A DNA stretch of 64,000 bases from Blakeslea trispora (lineage: Eukaryota; Mucoromycota; Mucoromycetes; Mucorales; Choanephoraceae): positions 1 through 64,000 of the forward strand of contig JAIWNE010000130.1 in the NCBI GenBank assembly GCA_025331445.1. The letters run 5' to 3'. A program made the translations under genes and the position numbers. This document shows positions 44,511 to 54,195 of the stretch, in pieces (the stretch's first letter is position 1; each line of letters begins with the position of its first letter). The notes beneath the pieces were generated by a model. That model worked only from the letters and a program-made list of their open reading frames with translations. It was not told the origin of the DNA and searched no databases.

Positions 44511-44671
44511 AATATAATCATTTTTACAAGACTGATTTTGGAAATAATAAAAATCATCTTTTCTCCCATCTTAGTAAATATATACTTAAATAGTTTATTT
44601 TACCCTTAATAGCTATTTTAAGCGTATTTGACTACTTATAAACAAGCTCACTTCTATCAGCGAAGTTGACA
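44339..44671 (+). repeat. gypsy-3 3' LTR
   Basis: 333 bp, TGTCA...TGACA, with the pol stop TAA inside it at 44508-44510. TTATAAACAAG lies near the 3' end. The next bases are TAATC. Confidence 0.93.
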
Positions 44672-45109
44672 TAATCGTTAATTAATATATTATATAATAT
44701 TGACAGTTATACATTCTAAATCGAAGATTTGTACCTAATTGAATTGAGAACTGAACAGATCAGAAAAGGAATTGAATAGAACAGGAATTGAAATTGAATC
44801 AGAACTAGAATCAACTACTTTATTATATAACTTGTCAGTCAACAGTTGTATCGTCACAGTACCTGTCTCGGCTATTGAACACTTTACAACATATTATCAG
44901 CTACACTACATTTCACACAAAAGCACCGCAAACGTATCAGTTCTCCTCTATTCTGGCTCTACTTTTCAACGGCTTTAACGCGAAGTTGACCAGAAATAGA
45001 AACAAGTTTATTTTTACCACTATCACCGACCTTATTAATTAATACAGTAACACTACATCAAAAAAAAAAAACCGTACAACACCAAAAAAAAAAAATATAT
45101 TTTTTCACG
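44672..45109 (+). other. Spacer and presumed LINE 5' untranslated region
   Basis: AT-rich at first (TTAATTAATATATTATATAAT), then a non-coding leader with A-runs just before the ORF1 start (45061-45100). The LINE 5' end cannot be fixed; LINEs lack terminal repeats and are often truncated there. Confidence 0.4.
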
Positions 45110-46588
45110 ATGTCAGACACCCGACCTGCATCAGTTCCCGACCTCTCAGCTCATGGTCAACAGATCATGAAGCAATTCTTTCAATACCATCACTTGGTAA
45201 GCTGTACCCCTTGCTCAAAGGCCGGTACATTAGGCTACATAGCCAACAATACAGATACTCCTGCACTTCCAGTGTTTCAATGCACTATTTGTAAGGATAA
45301 GCCAACCTTTGCCTCTGTTGAAAAGGCGATTCAACAAGCAATCCAGCTTTCAACACGAGGTGCCACAACATCAATCGGCAACACCTCTCCCAAAACAACC
45401 CAACAGCCGAAAAAGCGCTCGAGAGTTGCTAGCGATGCCAGCAATGGCTCTCAAAAGGGTACCCCAATTGCGACACCTGTCAAAATTGGTCAACCCAAAA
45501 ACAGCAACAACAACAACAACAATAGCGATGGTGATATTCACAGCACCATCAACGACAAGGAGATTGCACTCCTAAGGGAAATGCTTTTGTCCTTGCAAGA
45601 CAAATTGTCTGATCTTGAAAAAGAAAACAAGACAATTAAAAACCAAATGCAGATGTACATCAGCAAAAATGCTGAATTAGAACATCAGTTGCTCAGTCAA
45701 CAAAAACAACAAGCAATGATCACATTGCAACAGCAACAACAACAGCAACAAGATCAGGATATGGTTATGGGCGACGATACTGAATTTCCAGTTGTATCTG
45801 GTATCGCTCAATCCAAATACGCTCATCAGTTTGATGTTGATAAGCGCATTCAAGAGCGATCAGTAACTCCTCTTAATTATACTAAAATCATACAAAACTT
45901 ACAAAAAACAAAAAATAACAAAAATACTAACAAAAACACTAACAAAAATACTAACACAACCAAAAAAATCAACACTGCTGTACGTGCATTTTCCGTACCA
46001 AACTCTGACAACAATGGTTTTAGCTACGTCTATTATCCATCCAAATCTAGAATTAATCGAAAGATTCAAAGACAAAATTTAAAGACATTAGGTGTAACTA
46101 ACGGACGGGTGTTGGATATTCACTATCCCACTCGTAACGTAGTTGCCCTTTTGGTCCATAACGACTACCGTCAACAATTAATGGACACTCTCAAAAAAGC
46201 CAAAGTAGAGCCATTAACCAACTTCTCGCCTGTGGATCCAAGCATCCTTACAAATACGGAATATTCCACTCTGTCTGTCGAAGAGAAAACTCGTATCGCA
46301 ACAGAGAAACACAACCAAAGACTTGTTCGTGCCCTTCCCTTCATTCGGGATCATATTTCGAAAGCAGTAGCTTCTTTCTTTTTGAAAGAAAACCTTATTA
46401 CTGCAACACAATATGAACAATTTTTGTCTAATTTCACAAAAAAAGCAGCCAACTCAGCTGCATCATCCACTAATACCACCACTACTACCGTCACCCCTTC
46501 CACCACATCTGTATCACAGCCCGCTGTTGATACTGAACCCACATCCACCCCACCAATTGCAACTACTGAAATGGAAACCGAGTTATAA
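45110..46588 (+). CDS. LINE ORF1 protein
   Basis: 492 codons. A Cys cluster near the N-terminus (CTPCSKAG, then CTICKD, residues about 25-63) resembles a zinc-binding fold. A Lys/Asn-rich linker and a coiled coil (IALLREMLLSLQDKLSDLEK, about 150-205) with poly-Gln follow. A basic Asn/Lys/Thr-repeat stretch (about 265-290) precedes a folded-looking C-terminal half (about 300-430) and a Thr/Pro-rich tail. ORF1 proteins of LINEs bind the element RNA and chaperone it; that role is inferred from position and composition. The stop TAA shares its last A with the ORF2 ATG. Confidence 0.8.
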   Translation: MSDTRPASVPDLSAHGQQIMKQFFQYHHLVSCTPCSKAGTLGYIANNTDTPALPVFQCTICKDKPTFASVEKAIQQAIQLSTRGATTSIGNTSPKTTQQPKKRSRVASDASNGSQKGTPIATPVKIGQPKNSNNNNNNSDGDIHSTINDKEIALLREMLLSLQDKLSDLEKENKTIKNQMQMYISKNAELEHQLLSQQKQQAMITLQQQQQQQQDQDMVMGDDTEFPVVSGIAQSKYAHQFDVDKRIQERSVTPLNYTKIIQNLQKTKNNKNTNKNTNKNTNTTKKINTAVRAFSVPNSDNNGFSYVYYPSKSRINRKIQRQNLKTLGVTNGRVLDIHYPTRNVVALLVHNDYRQQLMDTLKKAKVEPLTNFSPVDPSILTNTEYSTLSVEEKTRIATEKHNQRLVRALPFIRDHISKAVASFFLKENLITATQYEQFLSNFTKKAANSAASSTNTTTTTVTPSTTSVSQPAVDTEPTSTPPIATTEMETEL

Positions 46589-49500
46589 TGAGGAAACTCA
46601 ATATAGCCTGTGTTAATGCCAATGGTAAACTTCGTCAAGAAGCCATTGACTCCATTCTGTATTATTGTAAATATGTCGACATTCTTTTTATCACAGAGAC
46701 CTGGCTCCCTCCAGATAAATCTATACCCACCCACTGGCAACAGTTTCACATTTACGGCGAACCAGTCATCAATTCCGATCGTTGTCAGATGGGTATCTCT
46801 CTCTTTATTAACCCTCTCTTTAAATATAACAAATTACATGTAGATACTCAAAAATCCAAATATTATATGACCTGTCATTTAGACAGCCTAAAAATACATT
46901 GTGTCTACTTATCCCCTTCCCCTTCCTTAGATAATACAACCGCTATGCAAATCCTCGATTCCATCCCTATGACTCCGAACACTATCCTTTGTGGTGACTT
47001 TAACGCCCGCATGGGTAAGCTAACAGGTGACAGCAGATGGAATCCAAGAGGCAACAAACTCTCCACTTTCATTAACCAACATACACTCATTAATTACAAT
47101 ACACTCCTTCAATATGCCAAACCAACTCGAGTGGTCTACAAAGAAAGTATTAACATTACTGAAACCAGCATTGTTGACTATTTTATTTCACAATCTACTC
47201 TAATGCATCCCAAATTAGACATACGTACAGACCTATCAGTTCTTGGATCTGATCACAAACTCATGGTTTTTTCCTTCACTTGGATGAATCATGATGTGCG
47301 TGATGATACCCCTCCAGAACCTTTACGGAAACGTTGGAAGCTCAGTAGACTTGCAGAAATGCCTGTTCGAACAGCCTACATCACCACTATGCAACAACAA
47401 TTTTACAGCAAGAATCTCAATTACACTACCCGTCAATTTGCAGATTTCTTAGCCCAAACCCATTCCACTCCTTTTTCTACCACCGATACCCAGGCTAATG
47501 CCGATACTATCGAATACCTATGCTCCCAATTTTATGACTCAATCTACTATACCTTGGATACTATCCTTACCTCTGCCTCTCCTCGTCCCAAGACTTGGAA
47601 ATGGTTTTGGAATCCAAAATTACAAGAACATGCAAATCTCCGCCAGGCCTGTTATACCCGTTGGCGCAAGTCGGCTGGTATACAGAAACCAATATGGTGG
47701 AATAAATACAAAGATGCTGATCATCAACTTAAAGCAGGAGTTCGCCAAGCAAGAGCGCTCGCCTACTTTAAATTTTGCTTTGATCTCAACAACGACCCCC
47801 TCACCGCTATGCCTACTATAAAGAGGATTATCCAGTCTAAGACTCGGAGTAAACACCGTTTTAGTAGTGCAGAAGGCCCCCAACATGCAGTGAATGAGAT
47901 GGCCACTTTCCTGCAAACCATCTATGATGGTGATACCCTACCTCGGCCAATCAATATACCCCTCCACCTAAGATCTGATCCAACGGTTGGTACTAACCTT
48001 TCTGATAGGGGTAAGTATGACTTCCAAAATAGTCCTTTCACTATCGATCTCGTTAGAGCAGCCATAAGACGTCTTGCACGTCAAAAAAGCCCAGGTAAAG
48101 ATCACTTCACTTCCGAGATGCTCTCGCCTGTTGCCCACATCCTCAGTCCTATCCTTACCAACCTCTTCCGCTCCTGCTGGCTTACCGGGTATACCCCTAT
48201 AGCTTGGCGAACTGCTCAAGTTGTGCCGCTTTTCAAGCGTGGTGATCCTCTGGATCCCTCAAGCTATAGACCAATTAGTTTGACTTCGGTCTTTCGAAAG
48301 GTTATGGAATACTGTCTACAACATCCACTCTACGATCAGACCAACTTCATTGACATTGCACAAGGAGGTTTCATACCTTTCCTTAGTGCCTTGGATCAAG
48401 CTGCCTGTCTAGATGAACTCGTCCACCGCTATCATGAATCTCACTACAGGTATCCAACCATTGCGTTTCTTGATATTGCAAAAGCCTATGACACTGTTGA
48501 CCGTAACATCGTTTGGGATGCTATGCACCCTCGATGTGATCCCTTGCTGTTACAAATGCTGAAAAGCCTCTTTGATAATGTGCAAGTGGAGGTCATCAAT
48601 GATAACTACCATTCCTCTCCTTTTTCTCCTACTACAGGTGTACTACAAGGTTCTATCCTTAGTCCCCATCTATATAGCATATATATCAATACACTCCCTC
48701 AACTTCTTCGCTCCGACACCCCTTCAACCTCATCAATACCGCTTACCTCTATCAACTGTCTTCTCTTTGCCGACGACGTAGCTCTGCTTGCTGATCATAC
48801 TCAAATGCAGCATCTACTAAACAAAGCTGAACAGCATTCACTCCTTCTCGGATATCGTTGGTCGCCATCCAAATGCGCCATCATTTCACCCCCTTCCTCT
48901 CCTTCTAATACTTACACTCTTTACAACACACCTATACCCGCCGTTGATACTTTAAAGTATCTCGGCATGCAATTCAACTACCGTGGAATGGACACTCAGC
49001 TGTTCATCAACTACACCAAAGACAAGGTCAAAAAGTCCATGTACCGTCTTCACACCATTGGCGCCCGGTCAAACGGGTTTTCTCCTCTACTAAGTATGCA
49101 AGTCTATCGACAGTTCATTCGTCCTCAAATCGAATATGGCCTCTGCATCACTAATATCAACATTACCAACATGCCTGCTCTTGAGCGTATGCAAGATAAT
49201 TGCCTTCGTCTTATCGTCGGTGGTCATGCTACCTCTTCAGTCAAAGCGCTGCGAGTCATGCTTAACCTGCCCACCATGGTGGAACGGTGGTATGTGCTCA
49301 ACGCCAAATACAACCTTCGCCTTCCACGGCTCCCAACTGAATCCCTGATCTCTCAAATTCACAACACCAACAACAGATACAGTCGCTTGTCGCTTATCAG
49401 CAAGAAAAATCCCATATACAATACGTTTATTGGTGATCATTCCACAAAACCTGGTAACATCGTACTCAAACAAATTCTCTCTTCTTTTCGGTCGCAAACC

Positions 49501-49956
49501 CTCATCAATTCCTCGGAAAAGATGATTCAAGCTTGTCGACACGACCTTACCATAGATCCCGTCTTTTTCTTACCTATGACTCAGAAAGAACAAAGACGAC
49601 TACTGAGGTAGCGGATGAATTGGTTACCTGGTAGAAAGTCAGATTGCCATTGTGGAGGCGAAATGAGTCGCTACCATTTCCTTACCTGTCCAGCAATACC
49701 TCCATCATACTGGGACCACCTTCAGCGTGCATCCCCCAACAACATTCACCCCTTCGACATACTTCTTCGGGAATTACCCACCAAAAAACCAACAACTGTT
49801 GAAGAAAAACAAAAATTATTACAAAAGTGGCAACCTCTTTGGACTGATCTGTTGAACATTCTTTACCTCATCGACCAGATCTGCCACAAAAGCCAAGAGC
49901 CTTTCGAACCTGAACCCGATAAGGGTCAGCTCTTCTACGATTGGCTTCTACAATAA
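46588..49956 (+). pseudogene. LINE ORF2: endonuclease-reverse transcriptase, one stop
   Basis: One frame of about 1,122 codons with a single in-frame TAG at 49609-49611. The APE-type endonuclease (residues about 1-230) has CVNANGK, FITETWLPP, LCGDFNARMG and LGSDHKLMVF, that is the Asn, Glu, Asp and Ser-Asp-His of the active site. The reverse transcriptase (about 480-800) has RPISLTSVFRKVMEYC, FLDIAKAYDTVDR (first Asp), GVLQGSILSPHLYSIYIN and LFADDVALLAD (Asp-Asp). After the stop the frame continues with MNWLPGRKSDCHCGGEMS and HFLTCPA, a Cys/His cluster usual at LINE C-termini. Related proteins have Trp about where the stop is, so TGG to TAG is a likely origin. The enzyme nicks target DNA and copies RNA there. 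Confidence 0.9.
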
Positions 49957-50516
49957 CAAAAAAACAAAAAAAAAAAATCTACTAAAGCAAACAGAAAAAA
50001 AATATATTTTTTTTTAAAAAAAAAAAAAAGTATCAAAATTTCAAAAATCCAAAAAAAAAAAAAATTAAATTCATTTCCAAAATTTCCTGTCAGCCTCTGT
50101 CACTGCTCAACCTCACCACTCTCTCTCTCGCCCTTCCGCTGTTCAACTCACCACTTCTCATCTAGCCAAAGCATTAGCAATTCTGACCTCTGCTACCTTG
50201 TAACCTCTAATCATTCCAAAACCGAGGATAGTTCGTTCTGCGTTCAATCCTTGCTCTAGCTCCTTCTTTTTTTATTTTGTTTTTATTTTCCTCTACCACC
50301 AACTTCTGTCCCTTTTTATTTTTCCCCTTTTGGGTTTTTTATATCTTTCCTTTCAATCTCAGATATCTGTATTTTATTTTGCCCGACTTATGGGATCGTT
50401 TACAGTATCCTTATTCTCGCCTGCATGAATAAACTTAACATTCACCTTAACCAACCGCGCATTTCTCTTTTGTCAGTTTCACGTAGGTATGAGGTTTTTA
50501 TAATTTAGTTATAACG
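49957..50516. other. LINE 3' end and flanking DNA
   Basis: Several A-runs interleaved with T-runs (49960-50065), then pyrimidine-rich DNA. No gene is seen. The LINE end probably lies in or after the A-runs. Confidence 0.4.
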
Positions 50517-50682
50517 CAATACACCCAACCCGTGTCGGACGCACGTCCGACACGTGCGGCTAACACGGGCATATTTTTTCAACTTTTGATTTTAACTATG
50601 AAAGTTGCGGTTTTTTTTGGCAGATATATAGATGTATCTTCTAGGCTTCCAAAACTTTTTACAGATTTAAAATTGGATGTAT

Positions 50683-50848
50683 AATTTATCTGTTAAGTCA
50701 AGCGATTAAACAAGATTAAAGAGATGGTTTTATTCAGTGCAAGGATGAGATGTCAATATAAATTATGTTTGGTAACACAGAACAAGATCTGTATTTGATT
50801 TAGTAATATATCGAATATTATATGATGTATGTTCAATACGATACATCA
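50683..50848. mobile_element. 166-bp insertion with 8-bp flanking duplication
   Basis: M3 has 166 bp that M1 lacks, flanked by GGATGTAT at 50675-50682 and 50849-50856. M1 has that octamer once at the same place (3485-3492, reverse strand). An empty site plus an 8-bp duplication indicates a transposition of hAT type (8-bp duplication) or similar. I see no clear inverted ends, so the class is open. Confidence 0.6.
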
Positions 50849-51020
50849 GGATGTATTTTCATAAAGTTATTACCATTTACATTTCTTTTATCATTTCACT
50901 GCTTAAAGAAATTTCGCTCTTTAAATTTTTTGGCAGTGATTTTTTCTCTGCTTAAGATTTTGAAGCAACTTGATTTTCTTAATGCTGAGGAGTTTGAAAT
51001 GTCTTGTCATTTTTTCTTCA

Positions 51021-51083
51021 TTGATTTCATTGATTTTATTGATTTTATTGATTTCATTGATTTTATTGATTTTATTGATTTTA
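51021..51083. repeat. 9-bp tandem repeat, seven units
   Basis: Seven units of TTGATTTTA or TTGATTTCA in direct order. They give the (Phe-Ile-Asp)n frame seen in translation, which is not a real protein. Confidence 0.9.
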
Positions 51084-51289
51084 TTAAATACTTTTATTGT
51101 AATCATTACTCTTCTATCTACTTCTTTATTTTATTACGGCTATTTTCTATTGATGATGATGCTTTATTTAAGAGATCTAATAGCCCAAAACTTTGTACTT
51201 TATTATTATGGCTATAGATCATAATGAACGAGGATTAAAAAATAAAAAAAAAAGGAAAAAAAAAAGGTCATAGTTAGTACACATCAGGT

Positions 51290-51420
51290 TAGTAAAAGAC
51301 ATCAAGTTAGTAGACATTGCATGTACACGCACACAGGAATAGAAAGAAAAAAGGGGTTAGTAGACATTGCATGTACACGCACACAGGAATAGGAAAAAAA
51401 AATGAGGTTAGTAGCGTAAG
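51290..51420. repeat. Two direct repeats of about 62 bp
   Basis: GTTAGTAGACATTGCATG followed by TACACGCACACAGGAATAG occurs twice, with purine-rich spacers. A reversed, related copy (GTGCGTGTACATGTC...GATGTCTACTAA) lies at 52874-52910, so the segment in between is bracketed by imperfect inverted repeats. Confidence 0.75.
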
Positions 51421-51450
51421 CTTGCACAGCATATTCCAATATCCTCAATG

Positions 51451-51739
51451 ATGCTGATTCACTATATATGCTGGTCCATAGCGATGCTGGTCCACTATAG
51501 ATGCTGATCCACTATAGATGCTGATCCACTATAGATGCTGATCCACTATAGATGCTGATCCACTATAGATGCTGATCCACTATAGATGCTGATCCACTAT
51601 AGATGCTGATCCATAACAATGCTGGTCCTCAATGATGCTGGTCCTTAAAAATGCTGGTCCATAGCAATGCTGGTCCATAGCAATGCTGGTCCATAGCAAT
51701 GCTGGTCCACTATAGATGCTGATCGTCTATGATGCTGGT
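51451..51739. repeat. 17-18-bp minisatellite
   Basis: About 16 units of ATGCTG(A/G)TCCACTATAG or ATGCTGGTCCATAGCA. The central seven (ATGCTGATCCACTATAG) are near identical; the outer ones are diverged. No spacer structure. Confidence 0.9.
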
Positions 51740-52850
51740 TTACATCTCGACCGGTATAGAAGCAACCACGTCTTGAATACCTGCAAAGAAAAGAAAAAGG
51801 TCTTATTAGTATCCGTAATTCAGAAAGATAGCATGATTACCCGATTCACTGCACAGCATAACACCAGGTCACCGAAAAGCATCAGAGGCAAAGACCAAAA
51901 GACCAGAGAGACCAAAAGACCAGAAAGCCAGAACGCCAGAAAGCCAATAGAGGATAAGCCAAGTCTTGAATACCTGCAAAAAAAGAAGAAAAGAAAAGTT
52001 ATTGTCTGTGATTTCAAGAAAGATAGTATAGTCACCTAGTTTTGCCGGACAACAAAAGACGCGTCGTAGCACTTGTAAGCATCAAACCAGAAGGACCAGA
52101 GCATAAGCCAAAAATACCGGAGGACCATTTTTGTGATGATTGCAAAGTGATTCCAAAGTGATTTCAAAGATGAGCGGAATCGCGTTTGAAACAAAAGAAT
52201 AACCAGAACTAGTAAACCAGGTGCTTAGTATAACAGCTTTTAGGGTGACAAAGTCAGAAATATAGGTTACATACCAAGACTTGCATTCTTGTCGTGCTTG
52301 AGAGCCTGATTCCGAAGATGAGCAAGATGGTGATCGAGAGATGAGGGTAACCAGAATTAGCAAAGAAGAAAAAAAAAAAAAGGTCGTGTAGTAAAAAGCG
52401 GTATAACCAAAAGACCATACGACCAAAAGACCAGAGCATCATAGTAACCTAGAAAGCCAGTAGAGTGCAAACCAAGTCTTGAATAGCTGTATAAAAGAAA
52501 TAAGGTGTATGTCAGTATCCGTAAGTCAAGTAAGGTAGCATAGTCACCTAGTTCTTCTGAACAACAAAAGACGCGCCGTATCACTTGCAAACACCAAACC
52601 GGTAAACCAGAGTATAAGCGGAGCACACCAGAACAGCATTTTTGTCAGTCTTGAGTACCTGATGTTGAAGATGAGCAACATCGCTTGAGAGATGAGGACT
52701 ACAGAACGAGAGAAAGGCTCTTAGTGTAACGGCTTTTAAGGAAAGACATGGTCAAGAATATGCGATAGTCACCTAGCCAAACGGTTTCTTCTTCTTCTAG
52801 TTCTTCTAATTCTTCTTCTTCTTCGGTATACACCAGCAGTAACCACCATG
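51740..52850. repeat. Degenerate long tandem repeats
   Basis: A block starting TCTTGAATACCTGCAAA and continuing through GATAGCATAGTCACCTAG and ACAACAAAAGACGCG recurs at about 51770, 51963 and 52480, with ACCAAAAGACCAGA... filler. Units are a few hundred bp and diverged. No coding sense. Confidence 0.6.
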
Positions 52851-53170
52851 AAGGATCTATAACCTATACCTATGTGCGTGTACATGTCTATTTTACCTGA
52901 TGTCTACTAATCAGAGAGAGAGAAAAATTTTTTTTAAAAAAAAAAAAAAAGACAAGAAAAATTCCCTCCCTCAAGCGTGGGCGGACATTGAACACCCATT
53001 TTTTTTTTAAAAAACGTGTTTTCAGCCCTTTCCTCCAAAGTGCGTCAACACAGTGAGAAAAACAGAAATAAACATCCTCCCCCCGCCCGCTCATAGTGCT
53101 TGTACCATCGTCGGGGTTTTAAAAATTTTAATTTTAGAGTCCGCACTGCGCCTAATATTCTCCCCTTTTT

Positions 53171-54039
53171 AATAACAAATGAGATGAGTGATGTTGTTTG
53201 GGTTGTTTGAAGTTAAATTATTGTTAGTTTTAAGTTCTTGTTTTTTTTAAGCATGATATAATGAAAGGTGGAATTACCAGAGGATTAAAGTCGGAGCAAT
53301 GTTGATGTTTGATTTTAACCCCCGCATGATGTTACTCAATGTAATTTTTTCTAATTTAGTTGCCTGTTAATTATTATGTAGTGTATGCATAGTAAGATAC
53401 ATTGCTTAGACACAAAGCATGATTGTATTCTACATTTTTTACATTCCTATACCTGGATCAAATCATTGGAAAGTAACTTATGGTCGCGTACAGGTGATAC
53501 CTAAGTTCTACCTATTGCATCCAAATAAGCTACTGAAAATGCCACTCAGTTTAACTGAGAATTGACAAACATGTTACAAACCACCTCTCTGTTTTATTGA
53601 TATCAATCTGAACTTTGATACGTTTGACATAGTGCTTGTGTCGTCGGATGCTTGATAATCCGGTAGAAGGACAATGTCGGGGTCTAATTTATATTTCAAA
53701 CCCTTTGCGATGATGCATAATAGGTCTTGAGCTACGTTTCGTGGTCTTTAAGTTTTTTTACCATAAAGATAGCGCGTGTTCTAGATTAATTTATAGATCC
53801 GAGTCGACCAGAGTTCTTTGGTAAAGTTAAACAAGACGATTCTGTTTGATTCCAAAGGCTACAATCTATTGAAGAGTGAGATTAGTTACTAATTGAATAC
53901 GATGTCTTTTATTGCAAGTATATACCAACAACCGGACAACAACCTCTGATGGCTTTCGTATAGATCTCCATATGAGTGTGCGTATCATATGAATATTCAA
54001 CGAATTGAAAAAGATTTGAGTTGCAATTGCTGTCCACTA
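53171..54039. other. AT-rich interval, nothing recognised
   Basis: No ORF of note, no inverted ends and no similarity to the other repeats that I could see. Confidence 0.4.
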
Positions 54040-54195
54040 CAGTAGTCGCTCTATTTAAGGGTAGCCAAAAATTTTGAAAATCTCACCCTTAAATAGAATT
54101 GGTTTTAGAGCTTGTATTGATGAATTCTTTTCGGAAACCCACACTTGTATAGAGAATACCCTTCAACAGAACACCCTTAAATAGAGCGACTACTG
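54040..54195. mobile_element. Pogo-like MITE, copy A
   Basis: 156 bp with ends CAGTAGTCGCTCTATTTAAG and CTTAAATAGAGCGACTACTG, perfectly inverted, flanked by TA on both sides (54038-54039, 54196-54197). Short size, no ORF and CAGTAG-type ends with TA duplication fit a MITE of the pogo/Tigger branch of Tc1/mariner. Confidence 0.85.

Larger units (their letters stand above)
37966..44671 (+). mobile_element. gypsy-3: Ty3/gypsy element, 5' LTR disrupted
   Basis: The order is partial 5' LTR (37966-38254), primer site, gag, protease, a long pol, and a full 333-bp 3' LTR. It is the same family as gypsy-1. The 5' LTR lacks its first about 47 bp because element X and then CACTA-2 inserted at GTTGAC. 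Over the 289 bp that remain I see no difference from the 3' LTR, so insertion was recent. No chromodomain is visible; instead pol has a long Ser/Thr-rich tail. Confidence 0.92.
45000..50090 (+). mobile_element. Non-LTR retrotransposon (LINE), two ORFs
   Basis: ORF1 and ORF2 overlap as TAATG, followed by A-rich 3' sequence (49957-50070). No LTRs, and an apurinic-type endonuclease precedes the reverse transcriptase, so it is a non-LTR element. The limits are approximate; no target duplication was found. Apart from one in-frame stop, both reading frames are open over 4.8 kb. I do not assign a clade. Confidence 0.85.
50517..53170 (-). mobile_element. M3: inverted M-family copy with internal arrays
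   Basis: It begins CAATACACCCAACCCGTGTC at 50517, the M1 right end read backwards (M1: CACCACACCTAATCCGTGTC), and follows M1 in reverse from 3652 to about 3310. After about 51020 it diverges into tandem repeats (listed separately). CCTAATATTCTCCCC at about 53152 resembles an M/X internal block (21889), so the copy may extend to there. The other CACTA end is not visible. The first bases read CAATA, a mutated terminus. It encodes no protein; the frame 50822-51217 is just a translated repeat. Confidence 0.6.

Noticed and set aside
49957..50100. A-runs as a clean LINE poly(A) tail with target duplication
   Set aside because: A- and T-runs alternate, and no duplicated flank near 44.7-45.1 kb was found.
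50822..51217. 131-codon frame with Phe-Ile-Asp repeats
   Set aside because: It is the translation of a 9-bp tandem repeat inside a non-coding element.
51451..51739. Regular short repeats that could suggest a CRISPR array
   Set aside because: Units are contiguous 17-18-bp minisatellite copies with no unique spacers, and the setting is eukaryotic.
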